NCBI GenBank assembly: GCA_963776735.1
Contig: CAVZNV010000016.1
Coordinates: 434,001-498,000, forward strand
Length of the DNA: 64,000 bases
From: PALSA-612 sp963776735
Lineage (GTDB): Bacteria > Actinomycetota > Thermoleophilia > Gaiellales > Gaiellaceae
Reading direction: 5' to 3'
Part shown: one piece after another, positions 24,685-33,405 of the stretch
Numbering within the stretch: position 1 is the first letter of the stretch
How the letters are laid out: every line of letters begins with the position of its first letter
Notes under the pieces: model-generated
Database searches by the model: none
Seen by the model: the letters and a program-made list of their open reading frames with translations, nothing else
Told to the model about the DNA's origin: nothing
Position numbers and translations under genes: made by a program

Positions 24685-25466
24685 GCGGGCCGTAGCTTGA
24701 CCGCCAGCAGGATCATCGCGCTCACGAGGACGAGCAGGGCACTGATCGTCAGCGCCGTGTCGAAGTTCACGTCGAACTCCGCGTAGATCGCGAGCGGCAG
24801 CGTCTGCGTGATGCCCTGGAAGCTCCCGGCGAACATGATCGTTGCGCCGAATTCGCCGAGCCCACGCGCGAACGCGAGCGCCGCGCCGGCGCCGAGGCCT
24901 CCGAACGAGAGCGGGAGCGCGACGCGGAAGAACACGCGCGCAGGCGAGGCGCCGAGCGTGCGTGCGGCGTCCACGAGGTTCCTGTCGAGCGCCTCGAAGG
25001 CGGCGATCGCTCCGCGAACGTAGAACGGGCTGGCAACGAACACGACGGCCATGACGACCGCCGTCTGCGTGAACGGGATCTCGAGGCCGAGCCACCTGAT
25101 CGGCGTGCCCAGCAGCCCGACGCGGCCGAAGGCCGCGAGGAGGCCGATGCCTGCGACGGCCGGCGGCAGCACGAGCGGCAGTTCGACGAGCGTGATCGCA
25201 AGCTTGCGACCGCGGAAGCGACGCGTCCCGATCAGGTAGGCAGCCGGGGTGCCGAGGAGCAGGATCAGCGCCATCGCAATCGCGTTCGTCTTCAGCGTGA
25301 CGACGAGCGCGTCCGTCACGACAGGGTCGGAGAGCTGGCCGATCAGCTTTCCGGGCGGGACACGAAGGAAGATCGCGAGCAGCGGCAGGAGCAGGAACAG
25401 CGCCGCCACCCCGGTCGCGAGGTAGAGGCCGAACGAGAACAGCCGCCTGCGGAGCGAGAGCGCTAC
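24627..25466 (-). CDS. modB: Molybdate ABC transporter permease
   Basis: About 279 residues with six or seven membrane segments, the first being LYLATGVAALFLLLPLLAIF. The permease EAA loop is visible (LDRNLVDAARTLGASPARVF), and EFGATIMFAGSFQGITQTLP is characteristic of ModB. The frame overlaps the modA stop, but no ATG, GTG or TTG lies at the junction. The codon there is GTA (25466-25464), and the first GTG (25409) would cut the first membrane segment. The start is therefore unresolved and is given as the overlap position. Confidence 0.85.
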   Translation of the reverse strand, partial: VALSLRRRLFSFGLYLATGVAALFLLLPLLAIFLRVPPGKLIGQLSDPVVTDALVVTLKTNAIAMALILLLGTPAAYLIGTRRFRGRKLAITLVELPLVLPPAVAGIGLLAAFGRVGLLGTPIRWLGLEIPFTQTAVVMAVVFVASPFYVRGAIAAFEALDRNLVDAARTLGASPARVFFRVALPLSFGGLGAGAALAFARGLGEFGATIMFAGSFQGITQTLPLAIYAEFDVNFDTALTISALLVLVSAMILLAVKLRPAWTRSDSTSGFLFARSSSS

Positions 25467-26227
25467 TTCCTGACCGTCCCCTTCGGGCCGCCGAAGCCCG
25501 CCGCGAGCAGGAGCTTCTGCCCCTGCTTCGACAAGACCCTCTTGACGAAGGCGGCTGCGACGGCCTGCTTCGACGAGCTCTTCAGCACGGCGATCTCGTA
25601 CTTCACGTGCGGCTGCGCCCAGCCGGGCAGCGGGATGGTCTTCACCTTGCCCGGCACCGTCTTCGCGTCGGTCACGTAGACGAAGCCCGCATCCGCCTCG
25701 CCGAGCGACACCTTGGTCAGGATGTCGCGGACGTTCTGCTCGTTCGAGACGACGTTCGAGAGAACGCACTGGAGGCCGAGCGTGGTCAGGATCTGACGCG
25801 TGTAGGAGCCGACCGGCACCGCCTTGTCGCCGATGTCGACCTTCACCCCCGACTTGCAGAGGTCGTAGACGCTCGAGATCCCGGCCGGGTTCGACGTCGG
25901 CACGATCAGGACGAGCCGGTTGGTCGCGAACACGACCGGCTTGAGCACGAGGCCCTTCTGGTAGAGCTGCTCCGGGTACTTCGGGCTCGCCGCAGCGAAC
26001 ACGTCGGCCGGCGCGCCCTGTTGGATCTGCGCCGCGAGCTCGTCCGAGCCGCCGAACGAGTACCGGTTTCCGGCGTCGATCTTCGGGAACACGTCCGTCA
26101 GCGACGACGCGGCGAGCACGGTCAGGCCCGCAGAGCTCCTGCCCGACCGGGCATGGCCGGCGCTGGCGACGCCGGCGAAGACAGCGGCAACTGCGGGCAC
26201 GATCAGGACGAGCAGTCGGAGCTTCAT
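25463..26227 (-). CDS. modA: Molybdate-binding periplasmic/lipid-anchored protein
   Basis: 254 residues. A signal peptide (MKLRLLVLIVPAVAAVFAGV) is followed by a ModA-type binding protein: LTVLAASSLTDVFPKI, GSDELAAQIQQGAPADVFAAA, and ADAGFVYVTDA. It captures molybdate outside the membrane and delivers it to ModBC. ATG 26227 is preceded by GAAGGCGG. The gene follows the HTH/TOBE regulator by 18 bp, so they are probably one operon. Confidence 0.92.
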   Translation of the reverse strand: MKLRLLVLIVPAVAAVFAGVASAGHARSGRSSAGLTVLAASSLTDVFPKIDAGNRYSFGGSDELAAQIQQGAPADVFAAASPKYPEQLYQKGLVLKPVVFATNRLVLIVPTSNPAGISSVYDLCKSGVKVDIGDKAVPVGSYTRQILTTLGLQCVLSNVVSNEQNVRDILTKVSLGEADAGFVYVTDAKTVPGKVKTIPLPGWAQPHVKYEIAVLKSSSKQAVAAAFVKRVLSKQGQKLLLAAGFGGPKGTVRK

Positions 26228-26245
26228 CTCGACCGCCTTCTGCGG

Positions 26246-26623
26246 CTAGCGCTGCACCATGACCGAGGTCGCCTTGACGACCGCGGTCGCGTCCATCCCG
26301 GGACGCAGGCCCAGCTCCTCGAGCGACTCGCGCGTGATGACCGCGACGACGCGGGCCGGCTCGGTGACGTCGATGTCGACCTGGGCGAGCAGGCCGTCGA
26401 CCTTGACCTCGCGAACGATGCCTCTGAAGCGGTTCCGGGCACTGAGCGTCCCGTCGCCGTCGGCGCCGCGGATCCGCGCGATCTCTGCGGCCGAGACGAC
26501 GCGGCGGTTGCCCTTGTCACGCGTCGTCTTGATGCGACCGGACCGATCCCAGCGGCGGATCGTGTCGATGCTGACACCGAGCGCGCGTGCCGCTTCGCCG
26601 ATCGAGAACTCCCGCTTAGGCAC
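26246..26623 (-). CDS. HTH-TOBE molybdate-responsive regulator
   Basis: 125 residues. A MerR/excisionase-type HTH (SIGEAARALGVSIDTIRRWD) is joined to one TOBE/Mop domain (NRFRGIVREVKVDGLLAQVD, ending VVKATSVMV), which binds molybdate in ModE-like proteins. It probably regulates modABC. The start is GTG 26623. An in-frame regulator directly upstream of modA is a common arrangement in actinobacteria. The exact operator is not seen. Confidence 0.85.
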   Translation of the reverse strand: MPKREFSIGEAARALGVSIDTIRRWDRSGRIKTTRDKGNRRVVSAAEIARIRGADGDGTLSARNRFRGIVREVKVDGLLAQVDIDVTEPARVVAVITRESLEELGLRPGMDATAVVKATSVMVQR

Positions 26624-26645
26624 TGCATAGAGGCTAGCACGCGGA

Positions 26646-27245
26646 TCACGAGATGAACGGGTCGAGCGCGGTCGACCCCTCCTCCACCGTCAGCGGCACG
26701 GGAAACGCCATGCCGACGGGCTTCTGCCGGGCAATGGCGGAGAAGAACCCGAGCTGCTGTGCGTGGCTCGCGCCGACGCGTGCGAAGGCATTTCGCGTCG
26801 TCGCGTCCTGGATCGATGCCACACCGCCTAGGTAGATGCCCATGAACGCCGTTTCGAGCTCACTTCCGAGCGTCGCGATGCTCAGCCGGGTTGCGAACGC
26901 CTTCGCCGGGAAGGTGAAGTCGAAGTCGGAAGCCTGCCCGGGGGTCTGGCCGGCATCGGTGAGGATCTGCGCCAGCGCGGCGTAGTGCTGGTTGTCGTTG
27001 AAGAGCGCCCGCCTCAGTGCTCGCTCGTCCTCGCCGGAGAACAGCTTTGCAGCCAACGCCTGGCCACAGAACTCGGCACCGACGAGCTCTGCGGCAAGCC
27101 CCAGTGTCACGACCGGGATGTCCGACTGGCCGATGCCCGCCCTCGCAGGTGCGGCGGCCGACGCCAACACGCCGCCGCCGAGCGCCAGCACAGCGCCGCC
27201 TCTCGCCGTCCGCGCGAAGAACTCCGACCGGGAAAGCTCCGCCAA
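26646..27245 (-). CDS. Exported ferritin-like domain protein
   Basis: 199 residues from TTG 27245, chosen because a GGGAGGAG ribosome-binding site precedes it at proper spacing. The N-terminus (FFARTARGGAVLALGGGVLA) resembles a signal peptide. The rest is a helical ferritin-like domain with AAELVGAEFCGQALAA, DNQHYAALAQIL and AFMGIYLGGVASIQDA. Metal binding is not proved. It is on the same strand as the mod genes and ends 22 bp upstream of the HTH-TOBE regulator, but its relation to Mo uptake is unclear. Confidence 0.7.
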   Translation of the reverse strand: MAELSRSEFFARTARGGAVLALGGGVLASAAAPARAGIGQSDIPVVTLGLAAELVGAEFCGQALAAKLFSGEDERALRRALFNDNQHYAALAQILTDAGQTPGQASDFDFTFPAKAFATRLSIATLGSELETAFMGIYLGGVASIQDATTRNAFARVGASHAQQLGFFSAIARQKPVGMAFPVPLTVEEGSTALDPFIS

Positions 27246-27367
27246 CGCCTCTCCTCCCGACAACCTAGGCAATACCTCGGTTATGCCGTCTGCGATCCTA
27301 ACAGACCGACACCGTGCCCCGAACGAGGGATGGCGCCGTACGCCGGGCCGGACCACGCTGAGAGGGC

Positions 27368-27712
27368 ATGACGATCCAGCTTCCCGAACGGCGAGCCGGC
27401 GACGGTCTCGACGCCTTCCAGGCGCGGGCGGTGATCATCGCGGTCGGCGGTCAGCGTCATCTACTGACACCGCTCGACGGCCAGCTCCTCCTGCGGGAGC
27501 TCGCACGGCTGCCTGCGGGCCGCTGGCCTGCGGCCGGCTCGGCGACGACGATCATGTCGGCTGCCCTCTCCGTCGGGTGGCCGGTCGCATTCGCGGAGGA
27601 CGAGCAGCGGGCACTGCTCCGCGCCGTCGAAGGCGTGCGCGCCCGGAAAGCTCTCTCGTCCGGGCTCACCGCCCTGCGCGAGACGCTGCTCAGCGGGTCG
27701 GCAACCAGCTGA
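27368..27712 (+). CDS. Small conserved-looking protein of unknown function
   Basis: 114 residues, not recognised. It has no signal peptide. The composition is Ala/Leu/Arg-rich, with an apparent beta-hairpin (ARAVIIAVGGQRHLLTPLD) followed by helices. ATG 27368 is the only good start. The 122-bp gap before it separates it from the divergent ferritin-like gene. Its 3' end overlaps the convergent hydrolase gene by 23 bp. Confidence 0.45.
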   Translation: MTIQLPERRAGDGLDAFQARAVIIAVGGQRHLLTPLDGQLLLRELARLPAGRWPAAGSATTIMSAALSVGWPVAFAEDEQRALLRAVEGVRARKALSSGLTALRETLLSGSATS

Positions 27713-29486
27713 CGCGCCTGCTGCCCGCGGCGAAGACGATGCGGGCCGGTGCGGCGTTCGCGCCGGACACCGAGACCACGCCGACCGGCTGCAGGCTCGC
27801 GCCCGGCACCGGCTGCAGCGTCACCGTGCCGCTCACGGCGATGCCCGGATAGAGCTCGTACGCCCTCAGCTTCAGCACCGTTCCGCCGTGCCCTGATGGG
27901 ACGAAGCTGCCTCCGGCGAGCCCCGGCACGCCCCGCTGCCGTGCCAGCTTGGCGTCCTGGACGGTGACCGCCGACGCGCTCGCGTCCTGAACGGTTTCGA
28001 GCACCGCAGCCAGCGTCTGCGCCTTCCGGGTCCCGCGCGGCGTCAACGCGGCCGCCGTCCGGGCCAGCATCCCGAGCGGCATGACCGGCGGAGCCACGCG
28101 CGGGCAGTCGGTCGGCACCGTGCCGCCGGCGAGCCACGTCTTCACGGCGAGGTCGGGACAGCTGTTCTGGTCGCTGCCCTGGACGGCGTGTCCCCGCCCG
28201 TGGGCGATCGTCAGCTGCGCGTGCGGGAAGAGCCTTGCCACGGCGCGGGCGTCGGCGGTCGGCGTGCGGAGATCCTCGTCGCCCGAAAGGAGCAGCACGG
28301 GCACGTCCGGCAGCGTCGCGGTGTCGATCGGGTTCTGGCCAGCGGTCGGCACCGGCCAGTTCGTGCACAGCTCCGCCGCTCCGATCCGGGTCGCCCACGA
28401 GCCGAACGGCCCCGTCGACCCGGGCGGAAGGGCCGCGACGGCGGCGTTCACCGTCGACTGGCGGAAGCCGAGCGGCGTTGACGCCGTCCACGGGAACGGT
28501 CCGTCGTCGCACACCGTCGCCTGGAAGAGCGCCGAGTTGAAGCCGGTCGGGTCCGGATCGGACCCTGCGATCGCCAGGAGGTACTCGAGCCGCAGCAGCG
28601 GCGCACCGTCGCCGCGGAGCGCCGCCGAGACGGCCGCGGGTAGCTCGGCGCCGATGCCCGATTCGAGGTCCGAGCTCACGGCCAGGCTCAGGACCTGCAG
28701 CCCGTCCAGGAGCCCGTTCAGCTTCTCGCCCCAGAACGGAACCGATGCGGCGAGGGGCCTCTTCTCGAGGCGGTTCGCGAGGGTGGCGACGTCGCGCGGG
28801 AAGTTGCTCGTCGCGGCGCTGCAGGTGCCGTTCGCGCAGAGCGCCGCCAGCCCGGCGGGCGCCGACTGGAGGACGTTCAGCTCGAACGGGTCGCGTCCCG
28901 ACGGCAGGGTGGTCGAGTCGAGCACCAGCCCTGCGACCGCGCCCGGATAGAGCGACGCGTACGAGAGCGCGAGCTCGGTGCCGTAGGACGTCCCGTCGAG
29001 CACGATCCTGTCCAGACCGAGCGCCTGCCGCACCGCGTCGATGTCGGCCGAGTTCGAGCGCGTGCCGTAGAAGGGCAGCGCCGCTGCACGAGAGTCGATC
29101 GGGCTGGACCCGCCCGTTCCGCGCACGTCGAAGGCGACGAGGTCGTAGCCGGGCAGCATCTGATGCCAGAAGTCGTCGTTCCCGGCGAGCCGGAACGTCA
29201 GCGTCGCGGCCTGGCCCGGACCGCCGGAGAGCAGGAAGATCGTCCCGCGCGGCGCGCCCGCGACCGGCAGCTTCTGGACGTAGAGCGAGACGGTGCCGGA
29301 CACCTGGCCGGAGGCGTCGAGCGGCGTCGAGACGTAGCCGCAGAGCGCGGCCGACCCGGCGGCGCAGGGCGTGAGCGCGTAGAGGCTCGCCGCAGCCGCC
29401 GCGCGACCGGCGAAAACGGCGGCGACCGAGGCGGCCAGGAGCACCCACGCAGGGGCGAGCGCGCGAATTGACACGCGTCCACGCAT
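27690..29486 (-). CDS. Secreted alpha/beta hydrolase (prolyl aminopeptidase/TAP-like)
   Basis: 598 residues with an N-terminal signal peptide. The alpha/beta-hydrolase motifs are the oxyanion loop SGGPGQ, the nucleophile elbow GTSYG, Asp in LLSGDEDLRTPT, and His in HGRGHAVQG. This order and the large lid fit the tripeptidyl-aminopeptidase (TAP)-like family. A C-terminal beta-rich extension of about 130 residues follows. It likely hydrolyses peptides or esters outside the cell; the substrate is unknown. Divergent from the TPP-controlled transporter. Confidence 0.82.
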   Translation of the reverse strand: MRGRVSIRALAPAWVLLAASVAAVFAGRAAAAASLYALTPCAAGSAALCGYVSTPLDASGQVSGTVSLYVQKLPVAGAPRGTIFLLSGGPGQAATLTFRLAGNDDFWHQMLPGYDLVAFDVRGTGGSSPIDSRAAALPFYGTRSNSADIDAVRQALGLDRIVLDGTSYGTELALSYASLYPGAVAGLVLDSTTLPSGRDPFELNVLQSAPAGLAALCANGTCSAATSNFPRDVATLANRLEKRPLAASVPFWGEKLNGLLDGLQVLSLAVSSDLESGIGAELPAAVSAALRGDGAPLLRLEYLLAIAGSDPDPTGFNSALFQATVCDDGPFPWTASTPLGFRQSTVNAAVAALPPGSTGPFGSWATRIGAAELCTNWPVPTAGQNPIDTATLPDVPVLLLSGDEDLRTPTADARAVARLFPHAQLTIAHGRGHAVQGSDQNSCPDLAVKTWLAGGTVPTDCPRVAPPVMPLGMLARTAAALTPRGTRKAQTLAAVLETVQDASASAVTVQDAKLARQRGVPGLAGGSFVPSGHGGTVLKLRAYELYPGIAVSGTVTLQPVPGASLQPVGVVSVSGANAAPARIVFAAGSRRVSWLPTR

Positions 29487-29550
29487 CTCTCACTCCATCG
29501 GTAGACGATCGGCACCGGCGCGTACCGCGTTCGAGGGAGAGAGCTCGGCT

Positions 29551-29638
29551 AGAGTCCGGCCACCGGGGTGCCCCGGCGGGTCCGGGGCTGAGATCACACC
29601 CGTCGAACCTGATCCGGTTCGTACCGGCGAAGGGAGGC
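29551..29638 (+). ncRNA. TPP riboswitch (THI element)
   Basis: The conserved THI-box elements appear in order: GGGGTGCC at 29565-29572, CTGAGA at 29588-29593, ACCCG at 29599-29603, GAACCTGATCCGG at 29605-29617, and GCGAAGGGAGG at 29627-29637. The final GGGAGG lies within the 3' part of the aptamer and doubles as the ribosome-binding site of the downstream gene (GTG 29639). Thiamine pyrophosphate would therefore most likely block translation initiation. Confidence 0.92.
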
Positions 29639-30997
29639 GTGAAGTACTTGAGCTCGGAGACGCCGCCGTGGGGCATCGAGCCCGTTCCTGACCGGCTGCG
29701 CGTGTTCGGCTTCCTCGACTCGCTCCTGCTCTGGGGGAACCTCTCGGTCTCGCTGCTCGTGATCGTGATCGGCGCGCTGCTCGTGCCGGCGCTCTCGCTT
29801 CGGGACGCGCTGCTCGCGATCGTCCTCGGCGCCGTGGCCGGGAGCACGCTGCTCGCGTTCGCGGCGATGATCGGCGCCGACGGCCGCGTTCCGGGCATGG
29901 TGCTGCTGCGCGCGCCGCTCGGGAAGCAGGGCTCCTACGCGCCGACCGTGCTCAACGTCGCGCAGAACCTCGGCTGGTCGACCTTCGAGCTGATCATCAT
30001 CGCGACCGCGGCCGGCGCGCTCTCGAAGCACGTCCTCGGCTGGCAGGGGACGTGGTTCTGGACGATCGTCTTCGGCGTCCTTTCCTGGGGGCTGGGGATG
30101 CTCGGACCGATCGGCTTCGTCCGCCGCTACCTCCGCAAGTTCGCGTCCTGGGCCCTTGTCTTCTCGATGGCCTATCTGACGTACTGGGCGATCTCGAAGT
30201 CGAACCTGCACGCGTTCTGGGCCGCGCCGGGCAAGGGCGGCTTCCCGACGTTCGGCCAGGCGGTCGACCTCGTGATCGGGAGCGTCGTGTCGTGGACGCC
30301 GCTCGCCGCCGACTACACGCGCTTCTCCCGCTCGCGCCGGAGCGCGTTCTGGGGCGCAGGCATCGGCTACCTCGTGCCGACGATCTGGTGCATCGGGCTC
30401 GGGATCCTCGTCGTGCTCTCGCGCGGGATCGCGGACGCGCAGTCGCTCCCGGCCGGCGTGGCCGCAGCAGGCGGGGTGGCGCTCGTCGCGCTCGCGGCGA
30501 TCACGGTGGACGAGAGCGAGAAGGCGTTCGCCGACATCTACTCCACCGCCGTCTCGATCCAGAACCTGCTCCCGCGCGTGCCGCAGCGACTGCTGATCAC
30601 GCTCGTCGCCGCCACCGCGACCGGGCTCGCGCTCATGCTCGACCTCGGCAACTACCAGAACTTCCTCTACCTGCTCGGCTCGTTCTTCGTGCCCCTGTTC
30701 GGCGTGCTGCTCGCCGATTGGCTGGCCGCCGGCGCGCACTATCGCCAGCAGGACATCTTCGCCGCGCCGGCGTTCCGTTTCGACCAGATCGCCGCGTGGG
30801 CGGTCGGCTTCTGCCTCTACCAGTGGCTGTCGCCCGTCGGGCCGAACTGGTGGACCGACCTCGTCGCGCGCACGCACCCGGGTTACGTGAGCTTCACCGC
30901 GTCGCTGCCGGCATTCGCGGCGTCGTTCGTCCTCGCCGGCGCGGGGGCGCTGGTCTATCGTCGAGGCCGTGCCCGGACTGTCGTGGCCGAGGCCTGA
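29639..30997 (+). CDS. cytX: NCS1-family permease, CytX-like (thiamine-precursor transporter)
   Basis: 452 residues with about 12 membrane segments of the cytosine/purine permease (NCS1) family, for example FGFLDSLLLWGNLSVSLLVI and SVVSWTPLAADYTRFSR. Control by a TPP riboswitch immediately upstream makes it a CytX-type transporter of hydroxymethylpyrimidine or a related thiamine precursor, rather than cytosine. GTG 29639 lies directly after the riboswitch GGGAGG. No other thiamine genes are in the window. The next gene starts 29 bp before its end. Confidence 0.88.
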   Translation: MKYLSSETPPWGIEPVPDRLRVFGFLDSLLLWGNLSVSLLVIVIGALLVPALSLRDALLAIVLGAVAGSTLLAFAAMIGADGRVPGMVLLRAPLGKQGSYAPTVLNVAQNLGWSTFELIIIATAAGALSKHVLGWQGTWFWTIVFGVLSWGLGMLGPIGFVRRYLRKFASWALVFSMAYLTYWAISKSNLHAFWAAPGKGGFPTFGQAVDLVIGSVVSWTPLAADYTRFSRSRRSAFWGAGIGYLVPTIWCIGLGILVVLSRGIADAQSLPAGVAAAGGVALVALAAITVDESEKAFADIYSTAVSIQNLLPRVPQRLLITLVAATATGLALMLDLGNYQNFLYLLGSFFVPLFGVLLADWLAAGAHYRQQDIFAAPAFRFDQIAAWAVGFCLYQWLSPVGPNWWTDLVARTHPGYVSFTASLPAFAASFVLAGAGALVYRRGRARTVVAEA

Positions 30998-31973
30998 CCC
31001 GAAGCGCGCGCTCGCACTCCTTCTCGGCGCCGGCGCGCTGTGCGGCTCGGCGGCTGCTGCGACAGGCGTCGTCGGCACGCTCCGCGTCTCCGTCCACGAG
31101 ACGCCGATCTTCGCCGCCCGCGGCAGCACGCTCTTCGCCTTCGTCCTGCCGGAGAACTACTCGCCATCGGTCACGCTCGACCGGTGGAATCCGGACGGCT
31201 CGGTGTCGTCCAGGCAAGTTCCGCTCCGGTTCCTCGAGGACGTCGCCACCGGGCCGGACGGTGTCTATACCGGAACCGCAGTCGAGCACAGGCTCGTGAA
31301 CGCGCCGGACGTCCTGGCCCGCGTGGATCCGGCGACGCTGTCGGTCCGCGCGAAGGCGTTCTTTCCGCACCGGGTGATTCCCTCCGCGAGCGGCGACGGA
31401 CTGTGGGCGTCGATCGCGGACGGCCGCGTGATCAGGCTCGATCCGCGCACGCTTCGGGTTCTCGCTTCCCGGCAGGTCATCCGATTCGACCTCACGGACC
31501 CGAGCTCCGGTTACGTGTCCAAGCCCGTCCTCGGCCTCGGGAGCCTGTGGGTCGTCGCGGGCGACAAGCTGGGCGAGGAACTCGTTCGCCTCGATCCCGC
31601 GACCCTGGTCGTTCACTCGAGGACACGCCTATCGCCGGGCAGCGGGGTCGACCGCGTGATCGCCGACGGCCGGCACGTGTACCTCGAAGGAAACGGGCTG
31701 ATCCGGGCGAGAGCAAACGGCTCCCTCGGCGGACGCGTCCCGCACACGGGCACGCTCGCGACCGCCGAGCTTCTCGGCGACACGATCGTCGGCGTGACGA
31801 ACCCGGTTCGCTCGACCGAGCTGGTTCTCCTCGACGACACGGGCCGGATCCACGCGCGCGCACCGCTGCGCGACGCGGGGGAGATGCTCGCCGTCAGCGG
31901 CTCGAATGCATGGATCGACGGAGACGCGGGCGGCGGCAACGGGATCGTCCACATCCGCCTCGGACGCATCTGA
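30969..31973 (+). CDS. Exported beta-propeller-like protein of unknown function
   Basis: 334 residues. A short basic N-terminus and a hydrophobic signal (ALALLLGAGALCGSAAAA) are followed by repeated beta-rich segments such as LARVDPATLSVRAKAFF, VIRLDPRTLRVLASRQV and LVRLDPATLVVHSRTRL. These look like blades of a YVTN/PQQ-type propeller. No catalytic motif is seen. GTG 30969 lies inside the end of cytX (29-bp overlap). The function is unknown. Confidence 0.6.
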   Translation: MPGLSWPRPDPKRALALLLGAGALCGSAAAATGVVGTLRVSVHETPIFAARGSTLFAFVLPENYSPSVTLDRWNPDGSVSSRQVPLRFLEDVATGPDGVYTGTAVEHRLVNAPDVLARVDPATLSVRAKAFFPHRVIPSASGDGLWASIADGRVIRLDPRTLRVLASRQVIRFDLTDPSSGYVSKPVLGLGSLWVVAGDKLGEELVRLDPATLVVHSRTRLSPGSGVDRVIADGRHVYLEGNGLIRARANGSLGGRVPHTGTLATAELLGDTIVGVTNPVRSTELVLLDDTGRIHARAPLRDAGEMLAVSGSNAWIDGDAGGGNGIVHIRLGRI

Positions 31974-32014
31974 CCGGCGGACTTCTCGCGCGGACGGTCG
32001 TCTAACTTCCTGGC

Positions 32015-32881
32015 ATGGCAACTCGCCGGAACCTCTGGCTGGCCGGTGCGCTCCTCGGCCTCATCCTGGTGGTCGCGATTGCCGCGCACGCGCACTCGCC
32101 GACGGGCGGCGGGTCCTCGCACGGGATCGACGCGAACCTGATCTGGGAGTTCGTCCTCGTCGGGATCGTCGCGCTCTTCCTGATCAGCCTGCCGGTCGCG
32201 CTCTGGATCGTCATCTCCTCCCGGCTCGACGCGCCGCCGGATCAGAAGAAGCGCGGCTACCGCGGGCGCGGGCTCCTGATCGGACTCGTGTTCTTCTCGA
32301 TCCTGATCGGAATCGCGGCCCTCCGCCACTACGCGGGTCATCACAACCAGCAGAGCCAGAAGCCGCTCATCCCCGGGGCCGGCGCGAACGGACAGACGAA
32401 AAAGGCAAAGAAGATCACGCCGGTGCCGTTCGACTGGCTCCCGGCAATCGTCATCCTCTCGATCGCGGGCGTCGGAGCCGGCGTCGTCACGTACGTGCTC
32501 TTCTTCCGGACGCCGCCGCGGCGCGGGCCGACCCAGGCCGAGCTCGCAGCGCAGCTCTCCGCCGTCCTCGACGTGTCGCTCGAGGACCTCTATGCGGAGC
32601 GGGACGCGCGTAAGGCCGTGATCGCGACCTACGCGCGGATGGAGGAGACGCTCGCGGGCGCCGGGCTGCCGCGCTTCGTCTCCGAGACGCCGCTCGAGTA
32701 CCTCGGCCGCGTCCTGCGTGATCTCCTGCACACGAGCGCGGAGGCGGTGTCGCGGCTGACGGCGCTGTTCGAACGGGCGAAGTTCAGCCCGCACGACATC
32801 GACCGCGGCATGAAGCTCGAGGCGATCGACGCGCTCGTCTCCGTCCGGGACGAGCTGCGGGCGGAGGCGGCGGCAGCGTGA
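32015..32881 (+). CDS. DUF4129 membrane protein
   Basis: 288 residues. Three hydrophobic segments (LWLAGALLGLILVVAIAA, FVLVGIVALFLISLPVALWI, GLLIGLVFFSILIGIAAL) and a fourth near 145-165 precede a soluble C-terminal DUF4129 domain (AVIATYARMEETLAGAGLPR, ETPLEYLGRVLRDL). DUF4129 proteins usually accompany MoxR and DUF58 proteins, as here. It overlaps the next gene by 4 bp (GTGA) and opens a five-gene operon. Confidence 0.82.
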   Translation: MATRRNLWLAGALLGLILVVAIAAHAHSPTGGGSSHGIDANLIWEFVLVGIVALFLISLPVALWIVISSRLDAPPDQKKRGYRGRGLLIGLVFFSILIGIAALRHYAGHHNQQSQKPLIPGAGANGQTKKAKKITPVPFDWLPAIVILSIAGVGAGVVTYVLFFRTPPRRGPTQAELAAQLSAVLDVSLEDLYAERDARKAVIATYARMEETLAGAGLPRFVSETPLEYLGRVLRDLLHTSAEAVSRLTALFERAKFSPHDIDRGMKLEAIDALVSVRDELRAEAAAA

Positions 32882-33405
32882 TCGAGCGGCGTGCCCTCGT
32901 CCGGCCGGCGGTGGCGGCGCTGCTCGGCGCGATCGGGCTCGGGGTGGCGATCGCCGTCCGCCCCGACGACTCCAACCTGGCCGCAGAGGCGTTCGTGCTG
33001 CTGATGGGCGCAATCGCCGTCGCCTTCCTCGCGAAGGCCACCTCGGACGCGTTCGACAGAGCGACCGAGTCGCAGCTCCAGATCGCCCTGCGGCCGCCGC
33101 GCCGCAAGGAGGAGCGTGTGGCCGACCTCGCGCGGCTCGAACGCGAGCTCGAGATGGCGACCGAGAGCGCGTTCGACGTCCACTACCGGCTTCGCCCCAT
33201 CTTCCGCGAGATCGCCGCGAGCCGCCTCGCTCGCAGCGCCGTCGAGCTCGAAGCCGGGGGCGGCCGGGCCGAGCAGCTCCTCGGCCCCGACGCGTGGGCC
33301 TTCGTCCGCCCGGACGCGGCCCGTCCGTCCGACCACTACGCGCCCGGTGCTCGGCTCGAGGAAATCGAGCGCGCGATCGACGCATTGGAGAAACTGGGGA
33401 GGTGA
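32878..33405 (+). CDS. Small membrane protein of the MoxR/DUF58 operon
   Basis: 175 residues. Two hydrophobic segments at the N-terminus (VRPAVAALLGAIGLGVAIAV and AEAFVLLMGAIAVAFLAKAT) are followed by a charged helical cytoplasmic region, with LARLERELEMATESAFDVHY and IREIAASRLA-like helices. The family is not recognised by name. Starts at GTG 32878 (GTGA overlap) and overlaps the MoxR gene in the same way, so it is an integral part of the operon. Confidence 0.7.
   Translation: MIERRALVRPAVAALLGAIGLGVAIAVRPDDSNLAAEAFVLLMGAIAVAFLAKATSDAFDRATESQLQIALRPPRRKEERVADLARLERELEMATESAFDVHYRLRPIFREIAASRLARSAVELEAGGGRAEQLLGPDAWAFVRPDAARPSDHYAPGARLEEIERAIDALEKLGR

Noticed and set aside
29468..29638. N-terminal extension of the CytX-like permease
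   Set aside because: This segment is the TPP riboswitch; translation begins at GTG 29639 after it.
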